NCBI RefSeq assembly: GCF_000426745.1 | Contig: NZ_AUFY01000001.1 | Location: 1 to 64,000 of the forward strand | Direction of reading: 5' to 3' | Origin: Veillonella montpellierensis DSM 17217 | Lineage (GTDB): Bacteria > Bacillota > Negativicutes > Veillonellales > Veillonellaceae | Length of the DNA: 64,000 bases | Shown: positions 54,191 to 64,000 of the stretch, one piece after another | Layout of the letters: the number at the start of each line of letters is the position of its first letter | Position numbering within the stretch: position 1 is the first letter of the stretch | The notes under the pieces: model-generated | Database searches by the model: none | The model's input: only the letters and a program-made list of their open reading frames with translations | Told to the model about the DNA's origin: nothing | Position numbers and translations under genes: made by a program

Positions 54191-55909
54191 TTATAATGTA
54201 GATAATAGCTCTTTTGTAGAAGTAATGACTTCATCAATTTTCACATTAACTACATCACCCGTTTTTCTTGTTTTTATTTCTACTTCACCAGTTTCAATAG
54301 TATGCTTACTAATTGTAATACGTAATGGATATCCAATCAAGTCTGCATCTTTAAATTTCACACCAGCCCGATCTTTTCGATCATCTAAAAGAACATCGAT
54401 GCCTGATGACTGTAAAGAAGTATATATCTTTGTGCTAATATCCATTAATGCTTCATCTTTCACATTAATAGGTACAATAACTACTTCAAATGGTGCAATA
54501 GAGCGAGGCCAAATAATACCATTTTCATCATGGCTTTGTTCAATCGTTGCCGCTAATGTACGAGTCACCCCAATACCGTAACAGCCCATCACTAATGGTT
54601 TTGGTCTACCGCTATTATCCAAAAATGTAGCACCTAACGCCTCAGAATATTTAGTTCCTAATTTAAATACTTGTCCTACTTCAATGCCTTTGTCAATGCG
54701 AAGTTCTTTTCCACAGTGAGGACATACATCTTCATCTGTAATTAAGCGAATTGGTGCAACAATGATCTCTTCTGTGTTAAAATCACGTTTTGGATTAATA
54801 TTAATGTAATGTGCATCCTTTTGATTAGCACCACCACAGCAATTATACATTTCCATAACAGATTCATCCACTACAATCGATAAATTATCTGTTGCCACTA
54901 ATCCTACAGGGCTAATAAATCCAGCAACTAATCCTACGTTCTCCATTTGCTCATCAGTAGCCATTTCTGGTTCTAAGATTCCATTGACTGCATGCTGAAC
55001 AGCGATTTCATTAACCTCGTGATCACCGCGAACCATAGCTAACACAACTTTACCATCAATACTATATACTACAGCCTTGATCGTACGTGTAGTAGGAATG
55101 CCTAATTGCATAGCTACAGCTTCAATAGTTTTCGCATTTGGTGTAGAAACAATAGATAATTCTTGTAATGGTTCTTCCTCTTGTTTGATAACTCCAGGTT
55201 GTCCAATTTCAATATTAGCCGCATAATTACAAGATGTGCAATGAATAACATCAGCTTCACCTGCGTCAGCTAATGCCATAAATTCATGGCTATTACTACC
55301 ACCAATAGCTCCTGAATCTGCTTCAACAGGTTTAAAGTACAAACCACAGCGGGAAAAAATTCTATTATACGCATCATACATAGATTGATATGATATGTCT
55401 AATCCATCCTCATCACTATCAAATGAATACCCGTCTTTCATAATAAACTCACGGCTACGCATTAATCCAAATCTAGGGCGGCGCTCGTCACGAAATTTAC
55501 TTTGTATTTGGTATAAATTAACTGGCAATTGACGATATGAATTAATCTCATTCTTCACCAGTGTAGTTACCATTTCTTCGTGCGTTGGCCCTAAACAGTA
55601 ATCACGATGATGTCTATCTGTAAGACGTATCATTTCTGCACCATATACTGGCCAACGTCCTGATTCTTGCCAAATTTCTGCAGGTTGCAAAATAGGCATC
55701 ATAATTTCCTGTGCATTCGATGCTTCCATCTCTTCTCTAATAATAGCTTCAATTTTTCTAAGAGATTTCCACGCTAATGGCAAAAAAGTATATAAGCCTC
55801 CTGCTACTTTGCGAACAAATCCTGCTCGTAACATATATTGTGCACTAATAACATCAGCATCTGACGGCACTTCACGCAACGTTGGTGCGTATAATTTGCT
55901 GGCTAACAT
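54191..55909 (-). CDS. proS: Prolyl-tRNA synthetase
   Basis: A 572-residue bacterial-type class II synthetase with the editing (INS) domain between motifs 2 and 3. Motif 2 reads QIQSKFRDERRPRFGLMRSREF, the class II arginine is in CYGIGVTRTLAA, and GPTHEEM marks the proline site. The anticodon-binding domain is C-terminal. It ends the long rpsB-to-proS cluster and follows ispG by 4 nt. Confidence 0.97.
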   Translation of the reverse strand: MLASKLYAPTLREVPSDADVISAQYMLRAGFVRKVAGGLYTFLPLAWKSLRKIEAIIREEMEASNAQEIMMPILQPAEIWQESGRWPVYGAEMIRLTDRHHRDYCLGPTHEEMVTTLVKNEINSYRQLPVNLYQIQSKFRDERRPRFGLMRSREFIMKDGYSFDSDEDGLDISYQSMYDAYNRIFSRCGLYFKPVEADSGAIGGSNSHEFMALADAGEADVIHCTSCNYAANIEIGQPGVIKQEEEPLQELSIVSTPNAKTIEAVAMQLGIPTTRTIKAVVYSIDGKVVLAMVRGDHEVNEIAVQHAVNGILEPEMATDEQMENVGLVAGFISPVGLVATDNLSIVVDESVMEMYNCCGGANQKDAHYININPKRDFNTEEIIVAPIRLITDEDVCPHCGKELRIDKGIEVGQVFKLGTKYSEALGATFLDNSGRPKPLVMGCYGIGVTRTLAATIEQSHDENGIIWPRSIAPFEVVIVPINVKDEALMDISTKIYTSLQSSGIDVLLDDRKDRAGVKFKDADLIGYPLRITISKHTIETGEVEIKTRKTGDVVNVKIDEVITSTKELLSTL

Positions 55910-55913
55910 AAAC

Positions 55914-56993
55914 CTATGACTCCTTTTCCTTCATCTCTAAATATGTATTAATTTCATTAAATAATGTATCAACTAATTGGTGTTCTGGAACAGTTTTTAT
56001 AACTTCACCTTTGCGGAATACGATACCTTGTCCATTACCACCAGCAATACCAAAATCAGCTTCTCGAGCCTCTCCTGGTCCATTTACTACACACCCCATA
56101 ACCGCTACTTTGATTGGTTCTTTAATAGATGCTAGTCGTTGTTCTACAGTTTCTGCCATACTAAATAAATTAACTTGGCATCTGCCACAAGTAGGACAAG
56201 AAATCATAGTAGCTCCAAAATTTCTCAATCCCAATGAGCTTACTATCATTCGTCCCACTTCAATTTCGTGAATTGGATCGCCCGTTAATGATACCCGTAA
56301 GGTATCCCCAATACCGTCAGCTAATAAAGCACCAATTCCAATCGCGGATTTAATAGTACCTTGCTTTATAGTTCCTGCTTCTGTAACCCCTAAATGCAAT
56401 GGATATGGTACTTTATCTGATAATTTGCGATATGCTTCTATCATCAATGGCACTTCAGTAGCTTTGATAGATAATTTCATCTCTTTATAGTCTAATTTCT
56501 CTAAAATGCGAACATGTTCAAGTGCTGTTTCCACCATACCATCCGCAGTAGGATGTCCACCATAAGCTTCTAGAATGCGCTTAGGTAATGATCCTGCATT
56601 CACACCAATACGAATAGGAATCCGTTTTGGTTTCGCCTTTTCCACTACGGCTAACACATTATCTATACTTCCTATATTCCCTGGATTAATTCGTAAACCA
56701 TCGACATTACTATCGATGGCTTGTAGTGCCAATCGATAGTCGAAATGAATATCTGCAATAAGTGGTATTGATATACCTTTTTTAACAATCTCTAATGACT
56801 TAGCGGCTTCCATAGTAGGAACTGCCACTCTAACTATTTCACAGCCTGCCTCTGTTAATCGATTAATTTCCGCAATTGCTTTGTCTGTATAGATTGGATT
56901 CGTAGTAATCATTGACTGAATACTAATTGGTGAAAAATCACCAATTTTAACTGGCCCCACATGAATACCATTAGTTTGTTTTCTTACAATCAT
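55914..56993 (-). CDS. ispG: 4-hydroxy-3-methylbut-2-enyl diphosphate synthase
   Basis: A 359-residue IspG/GcpE of the MEP isoprenoid pathway. The 4Fe-4S ligands are Cys269 and Cys272 (CPTCGRC), Cys301 and Glu308 (MGCVVNGPGE). It reduces the cyclic diphosphate MEcPP to HMBPP. It sits between rseP and proS, with dxr of the same pathway two genes upstream. Confidence 0.97.
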   Translation of the reverse strand: MIVRKQTNGIHVGPVKIGDFSPISIQSMITTNPIYTDKAIAEINRLTEAGCEIVRVAVPTMEAAKSLEIVKKGISIPLIADIHFDYRLALQAIDSNVDGLRINPGNIGSIDNVLAVVEKAKPKRIPIRIGVNAGSLPKRILEAYGGHPTADGMVETALEHVRILEKLDYKEMKLSIKATEVPLMIEAYRKLSDKVPYPLHLGVTEAGTIKQGTIKSAIGIGALLADGIGDTLRVSLTGDPIHEIEVGRMIVSSLGLRNFGATMISCPTCGRCQVNLFSMAETVEQRLASIKEPIKVAVMGCVVNGPGEAREADFGIAGGNGQGIVFRKGEVIKTVPEHQLVDTLFNEINTYLEMKEKES

Positions 56994-57018
56994 AGCATAT
57001 ACTCCTAGATATTAGATA

Positions 57019-58032
57019 TCATAAACGACTGATATCACTTATCGTCGTATAAAGAAATAACAATAATAATAAAGCCACTCCCGTCATTTGTATGTATTGT
57101 AAAGCTTTTGAAGGTAATTTTTTACCCGTAACCCCCTCAATAATCAATAAAATTAAATGGCCTCCATCGAGGACTGGCAAGGGCAATAAATTGATAACAC
57201 CTAAATTTAAGCTTAAAATAGCTGTAAAGTAGACTAAGCTTGCGAAGCTAATAGCCGCCACTTCTCCAGCCATTTTCGATACACCAATCGGTCCAGATAA
57301 CTCGGCTTTCTCTTGCCCCGTTACCATAGCCCACAATCCATGCAACATATCATAAATTGTATGCCCTGTAAATGTCACTGAATGTGTAACTGCCTCGCCA
57401 AAGGAAAATGATGTATATACAGGCTTTTGCATAATACCTATAAGAACTCTTCCATCTTGTTCTACTGGAATCAATGATAGAGATTCTTGCATATCCCCGC
57501 GCTTAACTACAACAGTAACTACTTTCTTACTTTTACCTTCTAAAGCCTTAGCAATATCTGTCCACGCTGCAATAGATTTGTCACCTATAGAAATAATCCG
57601 ATCATCCACTTGCATATGTGCAATCGCAGCTGGACTACCACTTGCAATAGACCCTACAAGCGGTTCATTAGATGCTTGTCGTTGACCTACGCAAAGAAAT
57701 ACCAAGAAAAATAGTACTATGGCTAACAAAAAATTGAAAACAGCACCGGCTGCAATAACAATAAATCGTTTCCATACAGATTTGTTTAAAAAAGAACGTT
57801 CATTCAATTCCTCTTCATCCGTCATACCTGCTATTTTATTATAGCCACCCAAAGGTATCAGACGAATAGAATATAATGTTTCTCCTTTTCGTACTTTTAC
57901 TAAGGCAGGCCCAAATCCAATAGCAAATTCATCGACTTGCATACCAGAAGCTTTAGCAGTAATGAAATGTCCAAATTCATGAATGAACACAATAATACCA
58001 AACACAAATATGGTAGCTAAAATCGTTGTCAT
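57019..58032 (-). CDS. rseP: Site-2 (RseP-type) intramembrane metalloprotease
   Basis: A 337-residue membrane protease. The zinc motif HEFGH (His18, Glu19, His22) lies in the first membrane segment, a PDZ domain covers about 120-205 (SGSPAAIAHMQVDDRII), and the second zinc-site motif NLLPLPVLDGGH lies near residue 285. It cleaves anti-sigma factors or leftover signal peptides within the membrane. Nine nt downstream of dxr. Confidence 0.95.
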   Translation of the reverse strand: MTTILATIFVFGIIVFIHEFGHFITAKASGMQVDEFAIGFGPALVKVRKGETLYSIRLIPLGGYNKIAGMTDEEELNERSFLNKSVWKRFIVIAAGAVFNFLLAIVLFFLVFLCVGQRQASNEPLVGSIASGSPAAIAHMQVDDRIISIGDKSIAAWTDIAKALEGKSKKVVTVVVKRGDMQESLSLIPVEQDGRVLIGIMQKPVYTSFSFGEAVTHSVTFTGHTIYDMLHGLWAMVTGQEKAELSGPIGVSKMAGEVAAISFASLVYFTAILSLNLGVINLLPLPVLDGGHLILLIIEGVTGKKLPSKALQYIQMTGVALLLLLFLYTTISDISRL

Positions 58033-58040
58033 ATAGTCTC

Positions 58041-59195
58041 CTAATTATCTCTATCTATAATAAACTGTGCTTTTTCTCTTGCCCATCTATCAATGGCCAA
58101 CAGATTTTCTAATGTGAATTCAGCAGCAGACTCCATGGATTCTAGTACTTTTACAACTGTACTATAAATTTGAGGAAATGATAGTTTGTCATCTAAAAAT
58201 GCATATACAGCTGTTTCATTTGCTGCATTAAATACAGCAGGTGCAAAACCGCCTTGGCGTCCCACTTCAAAGGCTAATCGTAGTGCTGGGAAATCATCAT
58301 ACCGTGGGGGCATAAACTCTAATGTTAATGCTTTAGTAATATCCAATGTATCCATAGACAATGCTTCTCTCTTCGGGTATGTCAATGCATATTGTATAGG
58401 CTCACGCATATCTGGATTTCCCAATTGTGCTAATATAGCACCGTCTTTCATCATAATCATTGAGTGCACTATACTTTGCGGATGTACTACTACATCAATA
58501 TGATCAAAATCAAAGCCAAAAAGCCAATGGGCTTCAATAACTTCTAATCCTTTATTAAAAAGACTCGCTGAATCTATAGTTATTTTATTGCCCATATTCC
58601 AAGTCGGATGTTGTAAACAGTCCTTAGCAGTAGCTTGTTTGATCCTTTCTGATGTCCAAGTTCGTAAAGGACCACCAGATGCAGTGATAATCAATTTATC
58701 TACATTATCTCTCTGTTGTCCTTCTAAACACTGAAAAATAGCACTATGTTCACTATCGATTGGCAAAATATCTACACCATGTTCTCGTGCTAATGATGTA
58801 ATTAAAGGGCCTCCTGCTACTAAGGTTTCTTTGTTAGCTAGGCCAATCGTTTTATGATGCTTAATAGCTTCCACAGTAGGTTCGATACCTGCTGCACCAA
58901 CAATAGCTGTAATTACCATTGTTGCTTCTGATAAAGTAGCTGCCTCTATCAACCCTTCTTTACCACATACTAATCGCGTATTACCTGTATATCGTGATTT
59001 TAATAAGCGATACGCCTCTTCATCAACTACACCTGCCATAATAGGGGCAAATTTATTAATTTGTTCTTCCAGCAAATCAATATTATGATAAGTAACTAAC
59101 GCTACCGTCTTAAATAAATTAGGATGCTGCGATACTACATCTAATGTTTGCGTTCCAATAGATCCTGTACTACCTAGAATACTTAAAAATTTCAT
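58041..59195 (-). CDS. dxr: 1-deoxy-D-xylulose 5-phosphate reductoisomerase
   Basis: A 384-residue DXR. The NADPH loop GSTGSIG is at residues 8-14; the metal site is in PIDSEHSA, and ASGGPLRTW and HPTWNMGNKITIDSASLFNKG are family signatures. It makes MEP, the second step of the isoprenoid pathway. It lies between cdsA (71 nt) and rseP. Confidence 0.97.
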   Translation of the reverse strand: MKFLSILGSTGSIGTQTLDVVSQHPNLFKTVALVTYHNIDLLEEQINKFAPIMAGVVDEEAYRLLKSRYTGNTRLVCGKEGLIEAATLSEATMVITAIVGAAGIEPTVEAIKHHKTIGLANKETLVAGGPLITSLAREHGVDILPIDSEHSAIFQCLEGQQRDNVDKLIITASGGPLRTWTSERIKQATAKDCLQHPTWNMGNKITIDSASLFNKGLEVIEAHWLFGFDFDHIDVVVHPQSIVHSMIMMKDGAILAQLGNPDMREPIQYALTYPKREALSMDTLDITKALTLEFMPPRYDDFPALRLAFEVGRQGGFAPAVFNAANETAVYAFLDDKLSFPQIYSTVVKVLESMESAAEFTLENLLAIDRWAREKAQFIIDRDN

Positions 59196-59266
59196 ATGCT
59201 ATCCTTCTTATATACGCAATAGTGACATAACTACACTAATGATAAACATTAGAATAATAAACCTAT

Positions 59267-60085
59267 TTAAACAAAAAATAAATATATAACTGTTAGTGGT
59301 GCTGTAAATAGCAAACTATCAAAACGATCTAATACACCACCATGACCAGGAAGTAACACACCTGAATCTTTCACATGGCAATCTCGTTTCAACTTTGATT
59401 CCATTAAATCTCCTAAGGGAGCAAAAATGCCTGCTAATATACCTATAGAAAAACCTATATGTATAGGAAAATTAAAAATTAATCCCAATATAGTTCCTGT
59501 TATAATAGAACCAATAAATCCACCCACAAAGCCTTCTAATGTTTTATTGGGGCTAATGAGGGGAACAATCTTATGGTTTCCCCACGCACGCCCTGAAAAA
59601 TAGGCAAATGTATCACTAGCCCATGTACAAAACAATAGTAGCCATAATACAAGTTCGCCCATATTAGTAGATACAACTGGTATATTAAAAAACGAGTAGA
59701 TTTCATTTTGACGCAATACTAATAAAGCCCCAAATCCAAGAGTAATATATAACAAGCCCCATAGAGCATGTGCTATATCACTAATAGTATAAGATTTTGG
59801 CTTAAGAATATATAATAATCCCCCAAGAAATATAGACATCAAAGTTACAGTAATAGCTATGCTAAACGCATGCATAGCTATAGAAGCAAGAATAATGATT
59901 GCTAAAATATAACCTCCTAATACGGGAGGATGTATTTTATTATTCGCCATCATAGTGATAAATTCTCTCCATCCAATCAAGGCCAATAAGATAATTAACC
60001 CATCATAGATGTTTCCACCTGTAGTAATCGCAAAGATAGCAACTATAAAGCCAATCAAAGCGGTAATAACTCGTGTTTTAAGCAT
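59267..60085 (-). CDS. cdsA: Phosphatidate cytidylyltransferase
   Basis: A 272-residue integral membrane enzyme making CDP-diacylglycerol. The C-terminal signature is visible as SPNKTLEGFVGG and LKRDCHVKDSGVLLPGHGGVLDRFDSL. About eight membrane segments. GAGGAG precedes ATG. Three nt separate it from uppS. Confidence 0.96.
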   Translation of the reverse strand: MLKTRVITALIGFIVAIFAITTGGNIYDGLIILLALIGWREFITMMANNKIHPPVLGGYILAIIILASIAMHAFSIAITVTLMSIFLGGLLYILKPKSYTISDIAHALWGLLYITLGFGALLVLRQNEIYSFFNIPVVSTNMGELVLWLLLFCTWASDTFAYFSGRAWGNHKIVPLISPNKTLEGFVGGFIGSIITGTILGLIFNFPIHIGFSIGILAGIFAPLGDLMESKLKRDCHVKDSGVLLPGHGGVLDRFDSLLFTAPLTVIYLFFV

Positions 60086-60088
60086 CCT

Positions 60089-60853
60089 TTACTCCTCTGT
60101 TTTTAAGCCACCAAAGCGACGTTCTCGCTGTTGAAAGTCCCATACAGCTTCACGTAATGTAGCCTCTGTAAATTCCGGCCAATGCAGATCAGTAAACCAA
60201 AATTCTGCATAAGCTAATTGCCATAATAAAAAATTACTAATTCGATAATCTTTACTTGGACGAATTAATAAATCTACATCAGAAAATTCTTTAGTCCATA
60301 ATCTTGATCCTACATACTCTTCTGTAATAGCATTAACGTCTAATAATCCTGCTTTTACATCAGAGGCTATTTCTTTCATAGTACTCACAATTTCAGCACG
60401 ACCGCCATAGTTGATAGCCAATTGTAAAGTAAGGCCTGTATTATTCATAGTTAATAATTCGGCATCATGAATAATTTTTTGTAATTCAGGAGCTAGTTCA
60501 CCGATATTCCCTATAAAGCGAATTTTAACATTATGAGAATGCATATCCTCCATATTATGGCTTAAATATTCATGAATTAATGTCATTAATAGCGACACTT
60601 CTTTAGACGGACGTTTCCAATTTTCTGTAGAAAATCCATACACTGTCAACGCTTTAATCCCAATTTTATCAGCAGCAGTTACTATTGTTTTCAGTGTATC
60701 TGCTCCTGCTCGATGTCCCATTGCACGAGGTAAGCCACGTCGTCTAGCCCATCGACCATTACCATCCATAATAATAGCCACATGTTTTGGTATGTTATTA
60801 GGGTCAAGATTTTTCTGTACTACACTCTTAGGTTTTAAAAATTTCTTTAGCAT
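60089..60853 (-). CDS. uppS: Undecaprenyl diphosphate synthase
   Basis: A 254-residue cis-prenyltransferase making the lipid carrier for envelope glycans. HVAIIMDGNGRWARRRGLPR holds catalytic Asp30; FSTENWKRP and the C-terminal RPSKDYRISNFLLWQLAYAEF block are intact. Its start overlaps the preceding 85-residue gene by 26 nt; AGAGG upstream supports ATG at 60853. Confidence 0.96.
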   Translation of the reverse strand: MLKKFLKPKSVVQKNLDPNNIPKHVAIIMDGNGRWARRRGLPRAMGHRAGADTLKTIVTAADKIGIKALTVYGFSTENWKRPSKEVSLLMTLIHEYLSHNMEDMHSHNVKIRFIGNIGELAPELQKIIHDAELLTMNNTGLTLQLAINYGGRAEIVSTMKEIASDVKAGLLDVNAITEEYVGSRLWTKEFSDVDLLIRPSKDYRISNFLLWQLAYAEFWFTDLHWPEFTEATLREAVWDFQQRERRFGGLKTEE

Positions 60854-61085
60854 ATTCTACCTCTTTGCAGTCTTGAAAATTACTAGTAATCATAGGCCTA
60901 TATAGTAAAATGTGCCATTCACCATCCTGGTAAGTTACACGACCCACATAAAATCCTTGTTCAGAAACATCAAAAAACCGATTAAACGAACCACCTATAG
61001 TTACTTTAAATGGAATAGAAGCAGCCTGCAAAATAGGTTTCACAAGCTGCCAAGGTAGTCCTACTATATGTTCAGAAATATTCAT
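60828..61085 (-). CDS. Conserved-looking 85-residue protein between frr and uppS
   Basis: Not recognised. A small, non-membrane protein (MNISEHIVGLPWQLVKPILQ..., FFDVSEQGFYVGRVTYQDGEWHILLYRP). It shares one base with frr upstream and overlaps uppS by 26 nt, so translation is coupled on both sides, which supports a real gene. The position in an essential operon suggests an accessory role in envelope or translation, but no function can be given. Confidence 0.75.
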   Translation of the reverse strand: MNISEHIVGLPWQLVKPILQAASIPFKVTIGGSFNRFFDVSEQGFYVGRVTYQDGEWHILLYRPMITSNFQDCKEVEYAKEIFKT

Positions 61086-61644
61086 TATACTTCTAAAACA
61101 TCCTTTTCTTTCACATTTTTTAATTCATCGATCATTTTGATTTTTGCATCTGTTAATTTTTGAATTCTATCTTGGCCATCTTTAGCTACATCTTCGGTAA
61201 TTGTTTTTAATTTTTCTTCTTTTTTAATAGCATCATTGGCATCGCGACGAATATTGCGAATCGCCACTTTAGCATCTTCAGCTTTTTTATGAACAACTTT
61301 TACAATTTCTTTACGACGTTCTTCTGTCAATTGAGGAATAGCCAACCGAATTTGCGAACCATCATTATTGGGATTAAGACCTAAATCTGATTGTAAAATT
61401 GCCTTTTCAATAGCCCCAATCATAGATTTATCCCATGGAGCAATAATGATCATTCTTGGTTCTGGGGCAGATACGTTAGCTACTTGATTAACTGGTGTAG
61501 GTGTACCATAATAATCTACCATAACCTTGTCCAATAAAGATGTACTAGCGCGGCCTGTCCGAATCGAAGCAAATTCGTGTTTCATAGCATCGATCGTTTT
61601 ATCCATACGAATCTCTTGTTGTGTTACTAATTCATTTAATTCCA

Positions 61645-61645
<1 letters not shown>
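61085..61645 (-). CDS. frr: Ribosome recycling factor
   Basis: A 186-residue RRF of the usual length (SIRTGRASTSLLDKVMVDYYGTPTPVNQVANVS; RRDANDAIKKEEK). With EF-G it splits post-termination ribosomes. It overlaps pyrH by one base. Confidence 0.98.
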
Positions 61646-62382
<737 letters not shown>

Positions 62383-62406
62383 TTACTCCTCTACTATATT
62401 GCAAAA

Positions 62407-62437
62407 ATAAGAGAACACTATTCGGTGTTCTCTTATC
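62407..62437 (-). terminator. Intrinsic terminator between tsf and pyrH
   Basis: AAGAGAACACC/GTGTTCTCTT-type arms around CGAAT, followed on the minus strand by TTATTTTTG, 7 nt after the tsf stop. Confidence 0.85.
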
Positions 62438-62443
62438 TATATC

Positions 62444-63124
62444 TTACTTACCAGCGAATGCCATTACTTCTGCTGCGAAGTCATCATTACGTTTTTCAAG
62501 GCCTTCACCTAAACCATAACGAACAAAACGGCGTACGTTAATGTTTTCACCGATTTTTGCAATATTTTCATTAATGATATCAGTAACTGTTTTGTCACCA
62601 TCTTTAATAAATACTTGCTCCAATAAGCAATTCTCTTTATAATATTTTTCAATACGGCCATTAACCATTTTTTCCAATACTGCCGCAGGTTTTGGTTTAC
62701 GACCAGCTTTAACGTCTTCTTCTGCTTCTGTCTTAGCCTGTTCAAGAAGAACTGCTTTTTCATGCTCAATAACAGTTGCTGGCACATCTTCACGTTTTAA
62801 ATATGCTGGATTAGTAGCAGCAATTTGCATAGCAATATCTTTTGCCAATGCTTGGAAATCATCTGTTTTAGCAACAAAGTCAGTTTCACAGTTAACTTCT
62901 ACTAATACGCCAATACGTCCGCCGCCATGAATATAAGATGCAACAACACCTTCAGCAGCAATACGTCCAGCTTTTTTAGCGGCAGCAGCTAACCCTTTTT
63001 CACGAAGAAGATCAATCGCTTTTGCCATATCTCCATCAGTTTCAGTCAATGCTTTTTTGCAGTCCATCATTCCTGCACCAGTAGTTTCACGTAATTCTTT
63101 TACTTGAGCAGCTGTAATCGCCAT
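62444..63124 (-). CDS. tsf: Elongation factor Ts
   Basis: A 226-residue EF-Ts, shorter than the E. coli protein but within the family's range. It has [26 protein letters not shown], the UBA-like head, and [13 protein letters not shown]. It exchanges GDP on EF-Tu. ATG at 63124 has GGAGG 8 nt upstream; a five-codon extension lacks one. Confidence 0.97.
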   Translation of the reverse strand: MAITAAQVKELRETTGAGMMDCKKALTETDGDMAKAIDLLREKGLAAAAKKAGRIAAEGVVASYIHGGGRIGVLVEVNCETDFVAKTDDFQALAKDIAMQIAATNPAYLKREDVPATVIEHEKAVLLEQAKTEAEEDVKAGRKPKPAAVLEKMVNGRIEKYYKENCLLEQVFIKDGDKTVTDIINENIAKIGENINVRRFVRYGLGEGLEKRNDDFAAEVMAFAGK

Positions 63125-63145
63125 TCTATTATCCTCCATTACACT

Positions 63146-63176
63146 AATTAAGGTAAGGATTATCCTTACCTTAATT
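63146..63176. repeat. 15-bp perfect inverted repeat between rpsB and tsf
   Basis: AATTAAGGTAAGGAT and its complement are separated by one base. In the mRNA it forms a very stable hairpin without a T run, so it is more likely a stability, processing or attenuation element than a terminator. Confidence 0.7.
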
Positions 63177-63210
63177 ATATTAAGTCATAAAAATAGTATA
63201 GTCTTATCTA

Positions 63211-63912
63211 TTAAGCTTCTTCAACCTGTTCGCCTTGACGACCTTCCAAAATAGCATCGGTCATTTTACCGGCTAATAATTTGACTGCACGAATTGCATC
63301 ATCATTAGCTGGAATTGGGAAATCAATTTCATCAGGATCACAATTAGTATCTACAGTAGCAACAACTGGGATACCCAATTTTTTAGCTTCTGCAATAGCA
63401 ATACGTTCTTTTTTAGGGTCAATAACTAGCAATGCTCCTGGCATTTTAGGCATATCTTTAATACCACCAAGGTATTTTTCTAATTTTTCCATTTCATGGC
63501 GAAGACCGATAACTTCTTTTTTAGGTAATACTTCAAATGTACCGTTTTCAGCCATTGTTTCTAATTCTTTTAAACGTTTAATACGAGTTTCAATTGTTTT
63601 AAAGTTAGTTAACATACCACCCAACCAACGTTCATTAACATAGAACATGTTGGCACGAATGGCTTCGTCCTTAATAGATTCTTGAGCTTGTTTTTTTGTA
63701 CCTACGAAAAGTACTACATCGCCGTTAGCAGCAACGTCGCGCAAGAATGCATATGCTTCTTCTACTTTTTTAACTGTTTTTGCAAGGTCAATAATATAAA
63801 TACCATTGCGTTCTGTAAAAATATACTTCGCCATTTTAGGGTTCCAACGACGAGTTTGATGTCCGAAATGAACACCGGCTTCTAATAATTGTTTCATTGA
63901 TACTACTGACAT
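63211..63912 (-). CDS. rpsB: Ribosomal protein S2
   Basis: A 233-residue S2 ([56 protein letters not shown]). AGGAGG lies 6-8 nt before ATG. It leads the rpsB-tsf unit. Confidence 0.98.
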   Translation of the reverse strand: MSVVSMKQLLEAGVHFGHQTRRWNPKMAKYIFTERNGIYIIDLAKTVKKVEEAYAFLRDVAANGDVVLFVGTKKQAQESIKDEAIRANMFYVNERWLGGMLTNFKTIETRIKRLKELETMAENGTFEVLPKKEVIGLRHEMEKLEKYLGGIKDMPKMPGALLVIDPKKERIAIAEAKKLGIPVVATVDTNCDPDEIDFPIPANDDAIRAVKLLAGKMTDAILEGRQGEQVEEA

Positions 63913-64000
63913 GGTAGTTACCTCCTGTTACTAAACCTCCGCAACTTCATCCTCCGGGCCACTCAAAATCGAGCACAGTACCGAAGTCCATCAACGTGCG
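63913..64000 (-). promoter_or_regulatory. rpsB leader, GC-rich, cut by the window edge
   Basis: The 88 nt upstream of rpsB are distinctly more GC-rich than other intergenic DNA here (TGGCCCGGAGGATG, TTGCGGAGG) and contain several GGAGG-like purine runs beyond the rpsB ribosome site. This suggests a structured r-protein leader RNA. The 5' part is missing, so it cannot be folded fully. Confidence 0.4.

Overview
The window is a compact, AT-rich bacterial chromosome segment that reads as a Negativicutes genome, most likely Veillonella or a close relative. This is an inference from gene content. Firmicutes-type gene orders (mfd - spoVB-like - mazG - hup; infC-rpmI-rplT; rpsB-tsf-pyrH-frr-uppS-cdsA-dxr-rseP-ispG-proS) occur beside anaerobic cobalamin synthesis, an [FeFe] hydrogenase and several oral-Firmicute-like genes. 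No database search was possible, so family names rest on recognised motifs and remembered family members.

Layout. 1-300: the tnpA end of an IS200/IS605-type element, cut by the window edge. 381-12743: a corrinoid/cobalt region with a degenerate CbiK paralogue, a cobalamin riboswitch driving an exported CbiK-like chelatase and a lipoprotein binding protein, a convergent BtuCD/FecCD-type transporter, and an eight-gene operon cbiD-E-T-F-G-H-J-C with heavy overlaps. 12969-17584: yajQ, an RluA-type pseudouridine synthase, class II aldolase and a SpoVB-like flippase. 17709-20057: a small accessory island with a methylase/specificity-like protein lacking catalytic motifs, a small unknown protein, and a promoter flanked by two identical 16-bp operator-like sites. 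20128-24223: an amino-acid binding lipoprotein, an M20 amidohydrolase and an odd GH2 protein. 24617-26401: queuosine precursor genes (queD-queE-folE).

26621-36596: the infC-rpmI-rplT operon with an attenuator leader and an apparent AUU start, a HutP-like protein, a ClpL chaperone that looks imported from lactic acid bacteria, an FNT channel, tRNA-Arg, thiM overlapping a wrecked tag gene, a YagU-like membrane protein and a 57-residue basic protein. 36809-48584: [FeFe] hydrogenase, Uup ABC-F ATPase, an acidic unknown, a GT28 glycosyltransferase, hup-mazG-spoVB-mfd and tRNA-Leu. 48950-49385: a second cobalamin riboswitch with a consensus promoter but no recognisable downstream gene. 49604-53834: methyltransferase, miaB, a P-loop/Asp23 fusion and a PHP phosphoesterase. 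54191-63912: the long translation, isoprenoid and envelope operon from rpsB to proS.

How the genes work together: at least two B12-sensing RNAs, a near-complete anaerobic corrin ring pathway (no cbiL, cbiA or nucleotide-loop genes here) and uptake genes make corrinoid supply the main theme of the left part. The best candidates for undescribed biology are the orphan cobalamin riboswitch transcript at 49350-48950 and the operator-flanked methylase/specificity-like protein at 18192-19952.
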